A stretch of 6,286 nt of DNA from Candidatus Zhuqueibacterota bacterium (GTDB lineage: Bacteria; SM23-31), in the NCBI GenBank assembly GCA_022562855.1, contig JADFON010000117.1, positions 1-6,286 on the forward strand, in the 5' to 3' direction. Under the pieces are notes generated by a model. It had not been told where the DNA came from. It did not search any database and saw nothing but the letters and a program-made list of their open reading frames with translations. The first letter of the stretch is position 1. Each line of letters begins with the position of its first letter. Below, piece after piece: positions 1 through 5,284 of this stretch. The position numbers and the translations under genes were made by a program.

Positions 1-26
1 GGCACAGCGCCAAAAAGAAGGCACAG

Positions 27-55
27 GCACGCCCCCAACAAAGGGACAGGCGTGC
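27..55. repeat. Small inverted repeat, GCACGCC / GGCGTGC
   Basis: Seven-base perfect arms at 27-33 and 49-55 enclose a 15-nt loop. The block is GC-rich and lies in the non-coding edge of the window. There is no T-run after it and no gene to assign it to; it may be part of a longer repeat cut by the window edge. Confidence 0.4.
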
Positions 56-109
56 TCCTACGGTTTTCCGCGATTTCACGGAGTTATCTCATATTGAAAA
101 TGCGTCCAT

Positions 110-216
110 CATTGCTGTCATTCTCCCGGATACCGGGGGAATCTCTATGGTGATTTTATTTACGTTGTGGTTTTTGTTGCGCAGGGATTGTCCCTGCCGG
201 GACAATGACAGGAATG
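110..216. repeat. Inverted pair of REP-like palindromes
   Basis: Two short palindromes face each other. The left one (120-142) folds as ATTCTCCCGG / CCGGGGGAAT with a 3-nt loop and one G-T wobble. The right one (187-206) folds as ATTGTCCC / GGGACAAT with a 4-nt loop. Including their flanks, 110-129 and the reverse complement of 197-216 agree at 18 of 20 positions, so the whole block is a 107-bp imperfect inverted repeat. Both carry TGTCATT at the outer end and a GATT/AATC-type sequence at the inner end, like the copies at 4803-4904 and 5091-5119. It lies downstream of pyrE. No T-run follows either hairpin on the minus strand, so it is a poor candidate for a simple intrinsic terminator. Confidence 0.7.
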
Positions 217-259
217 GGGGAAAGAGCGATTTCCGATATTCGAAGATCGACATTCGACG

Positions 260-826
260 CTACAAAAGTTCGTTTATTTCGAAGAGAGAGTTGAATCTAT
301 ATCCTTTTTTCTCCATATTTTCTTTTCCTCCCTGCATCCTGTCGACGACGACGATAACCGCCTCAACGGCGCCTTTTGAATTCTCAACCGCTTCGATCGA
401 TTGTAAAATCGAACCCCCTGTCGTTATCACGTCTTCAACGATCACGACCCTGTCTCCCTCTTTGAAATTTCCTTCGATCAGTTTTTGTGCGCCGTGTCCT
501 TTTGTTTCCTTACGAACGGCAAATATCCTCAACGGGTTGCTTTGCAGGTGAGATGCTATCCCGACACCGGTGACAATCGGGTCGGCGCCCATTGTCGGAC
601 CACCAACCGAATCGATCTTCAGATTAAGCTTTCTTATCTCTTCGAGCATCAGAATACCGACAAGATAGGCGCCCTCTGCATCAAACGTGGTCATTTTACC
701 GTCGATATAATATGAACTTTTGAGTCCCGAAGCAAGTGTAAAATCGCCATGGGTGATCGATTTTGTCTGTAAAATTTCTTTCAGTTTTTGTCGTGCCTGC
801 GAAGCAGGGAGATTGGTATTTTCCAT
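260..826 (-). CDS. pyrE: Orotate phosphoribosyltransferase
   Basis: This enzyme joins orotate to PRPP to give orotidine 5'-monophosphate and pyrophosphate, the fifth step of de novo UMP synthesis, in the cytoplasm as a dimer. The 188-residue product has the usual family length. Visible landmarks are the N-terminal LASGLKSSYYID segment (31-42), GGPTMGADPI (75-84), the flexible catalytic loop RKETKGHG (105-112), and the PRPP-binding signature VVIVEDVITTGGS (127-139) with its acidic pair Glu131-Asp132. I chose the ATG at 824-826 because the family's conserved N-terminal helix (ARQKLKEIL) begins just after it. The frame stays open upstream to an ATG at 904, but those 26 codons are AT-rich and unlike the family. 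No Shine-Dalgarno sequence is visible. The amidase gene lies 197 bp upstream on the same strand, so pyrE probably has its own promoter in the AT-rich leader. Identification is secure; the start is slightly less so. Confidence 0.96.
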   Translation of the reverse strand: MENTNLPASQARQKLKEILQTKSITHGDFTLASGLKSSYYIDGKMTTFDAEGAYLVGILMLEEIRKLNLKIDSVGGPTMGADPIVTGVGIASHLQSNPLRIFAVRKETKGHGAQKLIEGNFKEGDRVVIVEDVITTGGSILQSIEAVENSKGAVEAVIVVVDRMQGGKENMEKKGYRFNSLFEINELL

Positions 827-972
827 AGTAATGCATTTATTCCAATCATATTTTTTATTACAATAAAATAATATAGATATTATTAAACAAACATAAAAGA
901 GCAAATTAGTCCGGAAACAGTCTGATGGGGAATTTCATTTCGTGGGTGTAATGGTAATAAGCAAGAGGTATG

Positions 973-1007
973 AAAAAATTGATACTGTAATTACGGAGTC
1001 GTCAATT
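973..1007 (-). terminator. Possible weak terminator after the amidase gene
   Basis: Read on the minus strand, AATTGA (1007-1002) can pair with TCAATT (982-977) across a 19-nt loop that itself contains the palindrome GTAATTAC (994-987). A run of T follows (976-973). It lies about 17 bases past the amidase stop codon. The stem is short and AT-only, so this is a tentative call. Confidence 0.3.
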
Positions 1008-1023
1008 ACCGGTTTTCACGAGG

Positions 1024-2070
1024 TTAGTTGTTGGCAACCGCGGCGGATGACATAAAAGCATCGATCGAATTTCTTAATCCTTTCGCTATCGCCCTGCGGT
1101 AGTTTTTCTGGCTTAGTAATTTTTCTCCGCGAACGCTTGAAATATAGCAGCTTTCCACCAAAACAGAACCATATGTTGCAGGATTATTCTGTATCACTTT
1201 AAAGGGCTTTCTGCGGACCTCTCCGTCATTCCTGTTTAAACTTGCGATCAGATTATCCCTGACTATTCTCGCAAGTGCAATGCTTTTTCTGTCATAATAA
1301 TAAACCTCAGTCTGGTTGAGATTCTTGTCTCTGTTTCCATTCACGTGAATTGAAATGAAAATATCGGGTTTCCATTCCCGTGCAATATTCTTTCTTTGCG
1401 CCAGATCAAGATTCAGGTTTGCGTTCAAATGCCGGTCGGTCGTTCTTGTCATTCTCACTTCGACATCAGGATTATCCGCAAATAGTTGTTCAAGCATTTT
1501 TGCAATATCGAGGGTTACGTCTTTTTCTATTAGTTTTTTAATTGGACCAACCGAGCCGGGGTGTACTCCGCCGTGACCCGGATCGATCAATATTTTGAAT
1601 CTATTATTTGTTTTACCGGTCGATGATCGGGATGTCCCGTTCCATGATACCAGAATGTAAGGATTTGAGCCATTGACAAAGCGGACTTTCGGTTTGATTC
1701 CGCTTTTATTGAATTGGACCACTACGCGTGACGTAGAGGGATTGTTCTGCGCTCTTCGAAGGTTTTTAACGTCGTCTAAATTTATTACTGCATTCAGATT
1801 TGTGCTTATTTTGCTGTTTAAAATATCGACATAAAACCTGTTGCCTGTTGTGGAATTGTATTTGAATTTGGGACTTCCGCCGGGATAGGCGGGATTTATA
1901 TAAATATACACTTTATCGTTTGAATACCAGACTTTGCCGACGGTATGTTTTGCTATTAATGCGAAAGAAGATGCCGGAGAATATACTACAAGAATTATTA
2001 AAAGGGGTAATAGCAACTTTCTGATTGATACGTAATCAGACAATAATTTTCCTTTAATCATACAATTCAT
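1024..2070 (-). CDS. Periplasmic N-acetylmuramoyl-L-alanine amidase (AMIN + Amidase_3)
   Basis: This zinc hydrolase cuts the amide bond between MurNAc and L-Ala of peptidoglycan. In Gram-negative bacteria the AmiA/B/C type does so during daughter-cell separation. The 348-residue product begins with a basic stretch and a hydrophobic segment (about 19-37) ending in SFA, a likely Sec signal peptide with cleavage near residue 37-40. An AMIN-type beta-rich domain follows (about 45-143), which in AmiC targets the enzyme to the septum. A short Ser/Thr/Asn-rich linker leads to the Amidase_3 catalytic domain (about 157-340). The expected zinc ligands are His166 (in DPGHGG), Glu182 (in EKDV) and His242 (in SIHVN), with catalytic Glu306 (in VLVESCYIS). 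All are present, so it should be active. No LysM or SPOR repeat is seen. The start may be the ATG at 2070 or the one three codons later at 2061; neither has a clear Shine-Dalgarno. I give no symbol because the exact paralogue (amiA, B or C) cannot be told. Confidence 0.94.
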   Translation of the reverse strand: MNCMIKGKLLSDYVSIRKLLLPLLIILVVYSPASSFALIAKHTVGKVWYSNDKVYIYINPAYPGGSPKFKYNSTTGNRFYVDILNSKISTNLNAVINLDDVKNLRRAQNNPSTSRVVVQFNKSGIKPKVRFVNGSNPYILVSWNGTSRSSTGKTNNRFKILIDPGHGGVHPGSVGPIKKLIEKDVTLDIAKMLEQLFADNPDVEVRMTRTTDRHLNANLNLDLAQRKNIAREWKPDIFISIHVNGNRDKNLNQTEVYYYDRKSIALARIVRDNLIASLNRNDGEVRRKPFKVIQNNPATYGSVLVESCYISSVRGEKLLSQKNYRRAIAKGLRNSIDAFMSSAAVANN

Positions 2071-2100
2071 TCCGTGCAGAAATTTGCCCGTTATTCGCTG

Positions 2101-2175
2101 AGCGGCTACTCATGGCTCAAGCCCCGAAATAATGGGGGCAGGCCCCGAAAATGATAGAGCATCCCTAACGGACGT
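2101..2175. repeat. GC-rich palindromic spacer block
   Basis: This block stands out from its AT-rich surroundings. It contains GCCCC (2121-2125) pairing with GGGGC (2135-2139) over a 9-nt loop, a second copy of the GGCCCCGAAA-like string just after, and GAGCATCCCTAACGG at 2157-2171. A related string, GAGCCGTCCCTAATGG, occurs in the same orientation at 3485-3500 beyond the flagellin gene, and CCTGCCCC and GGGCCTGCC strings recur (partly on the opposite strand) near 5153-5173. It is probably a dispersed intergenic repeat. No open reading frame or promoter is evident in it. The rest of 2071-2327 has no feature I can support. Confidence 0.5.
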
Positions 2176-2327
2176 GGCGGTACAATTGTCTTTATCGCAG
2201 TCAAGTGTGCAATTTTAATGCCATCCAAAAAAAGAAATAATCGTGCTCAAGCTGCAGGAGATGATCCTGATTTCCGGCAAATTTTTCCCCTATAAAAAAT
2301 TAAACCAGAAATATTTTCCCTTTTTTT

Positions 2328-2355
2328 TAAAGACTTTTTTTAGTTTAGCCGATTA
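2328..2355 (+). promoter_or_regulatory. Sigma-28 (FliA)-like flagellar promoter
   Basis: TAAAGACT at 2328-2335 and GCCGATTA at 2348-2355 closely match the flagellar sigma-28 consensus, TAAA and GCCGATAA. The gap between TAAA and GCCG is 16 nt, where the enterobacterial consensus has 15. It sits 86 bases upstream of the flagellin ATG on the correct strand, predicting a transcript start near 2362 and a leader of about 80 nt. Flagellin is the classic late, sigma-28-dependent flagellar gene, so motif and context agree. The exact transcript start is inferred. Confidence 0.8.
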
Positions 2356-2361
2356 CATTAC

Positions 2362-2416
2362 TGCGACAACAAATTATTGAGTCGCAATCCGCGTAAATCT
2401 GGTAAGGATGCCAGAT
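2362..2416 (+). promoter_or_regulatory. Two tandem hairpins in the flagellin leader
   Basis: In the predicted flagellin 5' leader, TGCGAC (2362-2367) pairs perfectly with GTCGCA (2381-2386), and ATCTGG (2397-2402) pairs perfectly with CCAGAT (2411-2416) over an 8-nt loop. The first begins almost at the predicted transcript start. The second ends 12 bases before the Shine-Dalgarno site and leaves it exposed. Such leaders can stabilise abundant mRNAs or bind a regulator; either role here is inference. Confidence 0.45.
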
Positions 2417-2428
2417 CACTAACATAAC

Positions 2429-2435
2429 AAGGAGG
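2429..2435 (+). promoter_or_regulatory. Strong Shine-Dalgarno site of flagellin
   Basis: AAGGAGG lies six bases before the ATG at 2442, a near-perfect anti-16S match at ideal spacing. It fixes the flagellin start. It is the only strong ribosome binding site in front of a gene in this window, which fits very high expression. Confidence 0.88.
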
Positions 2436-2441
2436 TTCCGC

Positions 2442-3287
2442 ATGGCTATTGGTGATTCCACCCGCGTCAACACCAACATTGCAGCATTAAATGCTCTCAA
2501 CGCATTAAAAAATGTAAACCGAAAACTGGAAATCAGCCAACTTCGATTGGCAACCGGTCTGCGTATTAACCAGGTTTCAGAAGATCCAGCAGGATTTACT
2601 ATTTCCAAAAGACTGGATGCACGTGCCAGGGGTCTTTCTGTCGCCCTGGATAACGTTGGTACGACCAAAAACGTTCTTTCGATAGCAGAGGGTGGTCTGC
2701 TTAACATTCAGAATATCCTGATTACTTTGAAAGAGAAAGTAACTCAGGCTGCAAGTGACACGCTTGGATCCGCAGAGCGAAATGCGATCTCAACGGAAAT
2801 AGTCGAATTGACGACAGAAATCGATAACATCGTTGCCGAGACGACATTTAACGACATCGCATTGATCGACGGCACCTATATCAACAAATCGTTCCAAACC
2901 GGGGAAGATACGACAAATACGATGATATTCAGCATTACAGCCAACAGTGATGCAAACGGTCTTGGCGTCAATGCTGCTAATGTTTCGGACAGGGTCTTTA
3001 CAGCGTCCGGTTCAAGTGTTGCGCTTGCCAATGTGGATGCCGGAATTGAGACGATCGCCGAAGTGCTTCAGAATATCGGCGCTACGATTTCCCGGTTGAC
3101 TTTTAAAGAGTCTACACTGCGGGTAGCAATTACGAATACCCTTGCTACGAAAAGCAGAATTCTTGATGCCGATATTGCGAGCGAGCAGCTTAATTCGACA
3201 CGTTTTCAGATACTTCAACAGACTGCGACGGCTCAATTGGCTCAGGCTAATGTTTCTCCGCAAAACGTTCTTGCTTTATTCCAGTAA
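2442..3287 (+). CDS. Flagellin (filament protein), short form
   Basis: This is the structural subunit of the flagellar filament, exported through the flagellar type III apparatus and polymerised under the cap. The 281-residue product has both conserved ends. The N-terminal D0/D1 helices (about 5-140) include VNTNIAALNALNAL, SQLRLATGLRINQVSEDPAGF (around residues 32-52) and the helix around NIQNILITLKEKV (88-100). The C-terminal D1/D0 part (about 200-281) includes SRILDADIASE (238-248) and ends in QANVSPQNVLALFQ. The middle variable part is only about 50-60 residues, with no room for full D2/D3 domains, so filaments should be thin and smooth. There are no cysteines. The gene runs opposite to its neighbours and has its own sigma-28-like promoter, strong Shine-Dalgarno and terminator, so it is monocistronic. 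No chaperone, cap or hook gene is nearby. I leave the symbol blank because fliC and hag naming depends on lineage. Confidence 0.95.
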   Translation: MAIGDSTRVNTNIAALNALNALKNVNRKLEISQLRLATGLRINQVSEDPAGFTISKRLDARARGLSVALDNVGTTKNVLSIAEGGLLNIQNILITLKEKVTQAASDTLGSAERNAISTEIVELTTEIDNIVAETTFNDIALIDGTYINKSFQTGEDTTNTMIFSITANSDANGLGVNAANVSDRVFTASGSSVALANVDAGIETIAEVLQNIGATISRLTFKESTLRVAITNTLATKSRILDADIASEQLNSTRFQILQQTATAQLAQANVSPQNVLALFQ

Positions 3288-3303
3288 AAGGTTAAAACCT
3301 GAT

Positions 3304-3316
3304 CCGCCTCCGGCGG
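3304..3316. repeat. Small GC palindrome, CCGCC / GGCGG
   Basis: CCGCC (3304-3308) and GGCGG (3312-3316) enclose a 3-nt loop, 16 bases after the flagellin stop codon. It lies within the flagellin transcript ahead of the terminator and may help protect the 3' end, or may simply be another spacer palindrome. Confidence 0.4.
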
Positions 3317-3348
3317 AACTGGAATTAAAAAGCAGTGCTGCAATGATC

Positions 3349-3383
3349 AAGGGCGGTTTCCTGAAAAGGAACCGCCCTTTGTT
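3349..3383 (+). terminator. Intrinsic terminator of flagellin
   Basis: AAGGGCGGTT (3349-3358) pairs perfectly with AACCGCCCTT (3370-3379); after a one-base bulge (T3359), CC (3360-3361) pairs with GG (3368-3369), leaving a 6-nt TGAAAA loop. A T-rich tail (TTTGTTATTTG) follows. It ends the flagellin transcript about 60-95 bases after its stop codon. The A-rich 5' flank is weaker as a terminator on the other strand. Confidence 0.88.
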
Positions 3384-3439
3384 ATTTGTGTAAAAACGAA
3401 TACATTTCTATACTGAAGTCAAAAATATAACGCCGGTTT

Positions 3440-3560
3440 AATCCTTGCCCATCCTTGTCGCGGCAACTCACTTAATGCGGCGCGGAGCCGTCCCTAATGG
3501 CATGAGCCTTCCTGACAGAACGGGAATGACTATGTCATACGTGATAAGGGACCTCTTACC
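3440..3560. repeat. Spacer with repeat fragments downstream of flagellin and ddl
   Basis: The spacer between the flagellin terminator and the ddl stop codon holds a GC-rich patch. It includes GAGCCGTCCCTAATGG (3485-3500), related to 2157-2171, then GGGAATGAC (like one end of the REP-like family) and the small palindrome ATGAC-TAT-GTCAT near 3524-3536. No open frame of interest and no clear ddl terminator are visible. It reads as decayed repeat material. Confidence 0.35.
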
Positions 3561-3605
3561 CGGTTGTTTCCTTTTGATTTTTCTCAGGGATAGAAACGAA
3601 GGCGG

Positions 3606-4727
3606 CTACTCCGGAATATCGTAGGAAGTCTTGCACTTTTTCTTATCCTCAAACCGTTCGAATGCAAGATCGATGAGTCTGTTGATGAGTTCCGCATAGG
3701 AAACCCCGCTTGCTTCCCACATTTTGGGGTACATGCTTATGGAGGTAAACCCGGGAATGGTGTTTATTTCGTTGATATAGATTTTGTCCGCAACCCTGTC
3801 GAGCAAAAAGTCGACACGCGCCATTCCATCGCAATCAAGCGCTTTATACGCTAAAACGGAAAGCTCCCTTATTTTAGCCGTTATCTCCCCCGGTAATTGA
3901 GCGGGTATTATAATCTCTGAAGCGTCGTCTATGTATTTGGCTTCATAATCGTAAAATTCCCTTGATGGGATAATTTCTCCCGGAACCGACGCCTCAGGTT
4001 CATCGTTTCCAAGCACGGAACATTCTATCTCCCTGGCGTCGATCGCTTTTTCAACCAGAATTTTCCTGTCAAACTCCGACGCAAGCTCTACAGCCGATAC
4101 AAATTCTTTCAAATCGTGTGCCTTGGTAATGCCAATACTGGAGCCTGCGTTTGCCGGTTTTACAAAACATGGATACTTGATCTTAGCCCTTACCAGGTCT
4201 TTGATATTCGCTTTTTCCTTGTGCCAGTTCTTCCGGAGGAAATGGATGCTGTCGGTTACCGGAAGACCATGAGCAATCAATAGGTGTTTCATCTGAATTT
4301 TGTCCATTGCGACAGCCGAAGACATTACGCCGGCGCCGACGTAAGGGATTCCTATCATTTCGAAAAGACCCTGAATAGCGCCGTCTTCGCCGAAAGGACC
4401 GTGCAATATAGGAAATACAGCATCCAGTCTTTTGATAAAGCCGAGTAAAGCGTCATTTTTTTTGTCGAGCAATACAAACTTGTTTTCGACGGGGTCGGTA
4501 GAAATAAAAAGCCGGGAAGACGGGTTGACTTTTTCTCCTTTCAGGAGTTTCCGGGCGTCATCCGCGACAATCCATTCGCCTCTCTTTGTAATACCGATCA
4601 GTTCGATTTCATATTTTGCCGTATCGACTACATTCAAGATAGAATTTGCCGAAGTCACGGAAACTTCATGTTCGGTTGACCTGCCTCCGAAGAGGATGCC
4701 GATTCGTTTTTTGGTAGTGTTTGGCAA
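3606..4727 (-). CDS. ddl: D-alanine--D-alanine ligase
   Basis: This ATP-grasp enzyme joins two D-alanines in the cytoplasm to give the dipeptide that MurF adds to the peptidoglycan precursor. The 373 residues fit the family. Landmarks are GGRSTEHEVS (14-23), HGPFGEDG (109-116), the ATP-binding KPANAGSSIG (190-199), FYDYEAKY (258-265), ARVDF (303-307, with Arg304 and Asp306) and NEINTIPGFT (319-328, with metal ligands Glu320 and Asn322). The tyrosine ending FYDYEAKY is the one expected in D-Ala-D-Ala ligases, whereas D-lactate ligases of the VanA type differ here, so ordinary D-Ala-D-Ala product is expected. The start appears to be TTG at 4727-4725: a stop codon lies three codons upstream, only ATA and AAA lie between, and no ATG occurs before residue 124, well inside the conserved fold. 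The leader is AT-only with no Shine-Dalgarno. It is not next to other mur genes here. Confidence 0.96.
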   Translation of the reverse strand: MPNTTKKRIGILFGGRSTEHEVSVTSANSILNVVDTAKYEIELIGITKRGEWIVADDARKLLKGEKVNPSSRLFISTDPVENKFVLLDKKNDALLGFIKRLDAVFPILHGPFGEDGAIQGLFEMIGIPYVGAGVMSSAVAMDKIQMKHLLIAHGLPVTDSIHFLRKNWHKEKANIKDLVRAKIKYPCFVKPANAGSSIGITKAHDLKEFVSAVELASEFDRKILVEKAIDAREIECSVLGNDEPEASVPGEIIPSREFYDYEAKYIDDASEIIIPAQLPGEITAKIRELSVLAYKALDCDGMARVDFLLDRVADKIYINEINTIPGFTSISMYPKMWEASGVSYAELINRLIDLAFERFEDKKKCKTSYDIPE

Positions 4728-4802
4728 TTTTATTTAATTTAATTAACTTTGGCGAAAATTGCATTAAAGGTAAATTCAAGCATTTTATAAGATATTAACG
4801 AG

Positions 4803-4904
4803 GAGATTGCCACGCTTCGCTCGCAATGACAAATTGAGCCCACACTGTCATTGTCCCGCAAGGGATGGCTAAAGTCACGAGGAGCATAGCGACGCGGCAA
4901 TCTC
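4803..4904. repeat. Composite REP-like element with inverted GAGATTGCC ends
   Basis: The block starts with GAGATTGCC (4803-4811) and ends with its exact reverse complement GGCAATCTC (4896-4904). Inside are three units: a first unit at 4803-4831 ending in GCAATGACA, a second beginning TGTCATTGTCCCG at 4846-4858, and a third at 4874-4904 beginning GTCACGAGGAG. The first unit is of the GATTGCC...CGCAATGAC type that is common in spacers of FCB-group genomes (from memory). The second shares TGTCATTGTCCCG with the reverse complement of 198-210. It lies between aspS and ddl and has no open frame. Confidence 0.68.
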
Positions 4905-5040
4905 TACAATGCAAATGTATATAAAATCCTTAGTTTTACAGTAAATCATGTTTTTCTATAATTTACTTTTAGCTCTTAAAGTATATTATAAATTTCCTTA
5001 ATATACCTTTGGTCAAGACAGGAATAATTTATTTAGTTAA
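4905..5040. other. AT-rich spacer with small hairpins, no gene
   Basis: This stretch separates two repeat elements. It contains perfect short inverted repeats: GTAAAT / ATTTAC (4941-4946 and 4961-4966), ACTTT / AAAGT (4965-4969 and 4978-4982) and GTATATT / AATATAC (4981-4987 and 5000-5006). In such AT-rich sequence these can occur by chance. I see no open frame, RNA gene or recognisable promoter, although transcription of ddl could start from here or from 4740-4800. Confidence 0.35.
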
Positions 5041-5090
5041 GAGAGCGTTGCATAATTATCAAAAACGCTGATTTTTGTTGATTTTATCTG

Positions 5091-5119
5091 TAGATTCCGG
5101 CTCGGAGGCCGGAATGACA
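5091..5119. repeat. REP-like palindrome inside the 5041-5267 element
   Basis: ATTCCGGC (5094-5101) pairs perfectly with GCCGGAAT (5108-5115) over a 6-nt loop. The unit opens with TAGATT and closes with AATGACA, the same end pair as the other REP-like copies in this window, read on the minus strand. Confidence 0.65.
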
Positions 5120-5164
5120 AGCACGAAACCGTCTTGCTGAACTTAGCCTGCCTGCCCCGTAATT

Positions 5165-5226
5165 GGGCCTGCCACTACGTGGCCCCTGTTTTTGGGGTTT
5201 TCACGTAGCGACCACTATTCGTGGCA
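5165..5226. repeat. Nested GC-rich hairpin block
   Basis: Three arms nest: TGCCAC (5170-5175) with GTGGCA (5221-5226), TACGTG (5176-5181) with CACGTA (5202-5207), and CCCC (5183-5186) with GGGG (5194-5197) around a T-rich loop. Alternative pairings exist, such as GGGCC (5165-5169) with GGCCC (5181-5185) and CCAC (5212-5215) with GTGG (5221-5224). It lies 59 bases past the aspS stop codon and would fold in that transcript, but no T-run follows it, so simple intrinsic termination is not indicated. Confidence 0.5.
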
Positions 5227-5284
5227 GCATCTAAATTCAAATCGTAAAACAGCTTTGCAACGCTCTCAGAATATAATTTAGTTT

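Larger units (their letters stand above)
5041..5267. mobile_element. MITE-like element with 12-bp terminal inverted repeats
   Basis: GAGAGCGTTGCA (5041-5052) and its perfect reverse complement TGCAACGCTCTC (5256-5267) bound 227 bp with no open reading frame. Near the left end, CAAAAA / TTTTTG (5060-5065 and 5072-5077) form a small hairpin; a REP-like palindrome and a nested hairpin fill the rest. The size, perfect ends and lack of coding capacity fit a miniature inverted-repeat element moved by a transposase elsewhere. However, I see no clear target-site duplication, so it could also be a non-mobile composite of spacer repeats. I cannot name the parent insertion sequence. Confidence 0.45.

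Noticed and set aside
147-551. Plus-strand open frame of 134 codons
   Set aside because: It mostly overlaps pyrE on the opposite strand and has no family-like sequence or ribosome site; it is a shadow frame.
2408-2422. Four-codon mini-frame ATG CCA GAT CAC TAA in the flagellin leader
   Set aside because: The only AAGG-like site abuts the ATG with no spacing, and the ATG lies in a hairpin loop; translation is unlikely.
2345-2707. Minus-strand open frame over the flagellin leader and start
   Set aside because: It is antisense to a secure flagellin gene and crosses its promoter and Shine-Dalgarno site; no recognisable protein features.
3142-3393. Plus-strand frame overlapping the flagellin 3' end and terminator
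   Set aside because: It is out of frame with flagellin and runs through the terminator hairpin; no ribosome site.
3600-3612. GCGGCTACTC shared with 2103-2112
   Set aside because: A 10-base match that includes the ddl stop codon; too short to claim a repeat.
5231-5281. Inverted repeat CTAAATT / AATTTAG followed by TTTTT on the plus strand
   Set aside because: The T-run lies on the strand opposite to aspS and overlaps its stop region; with a 37-nt loop it is not a credible terminator for any gene here.
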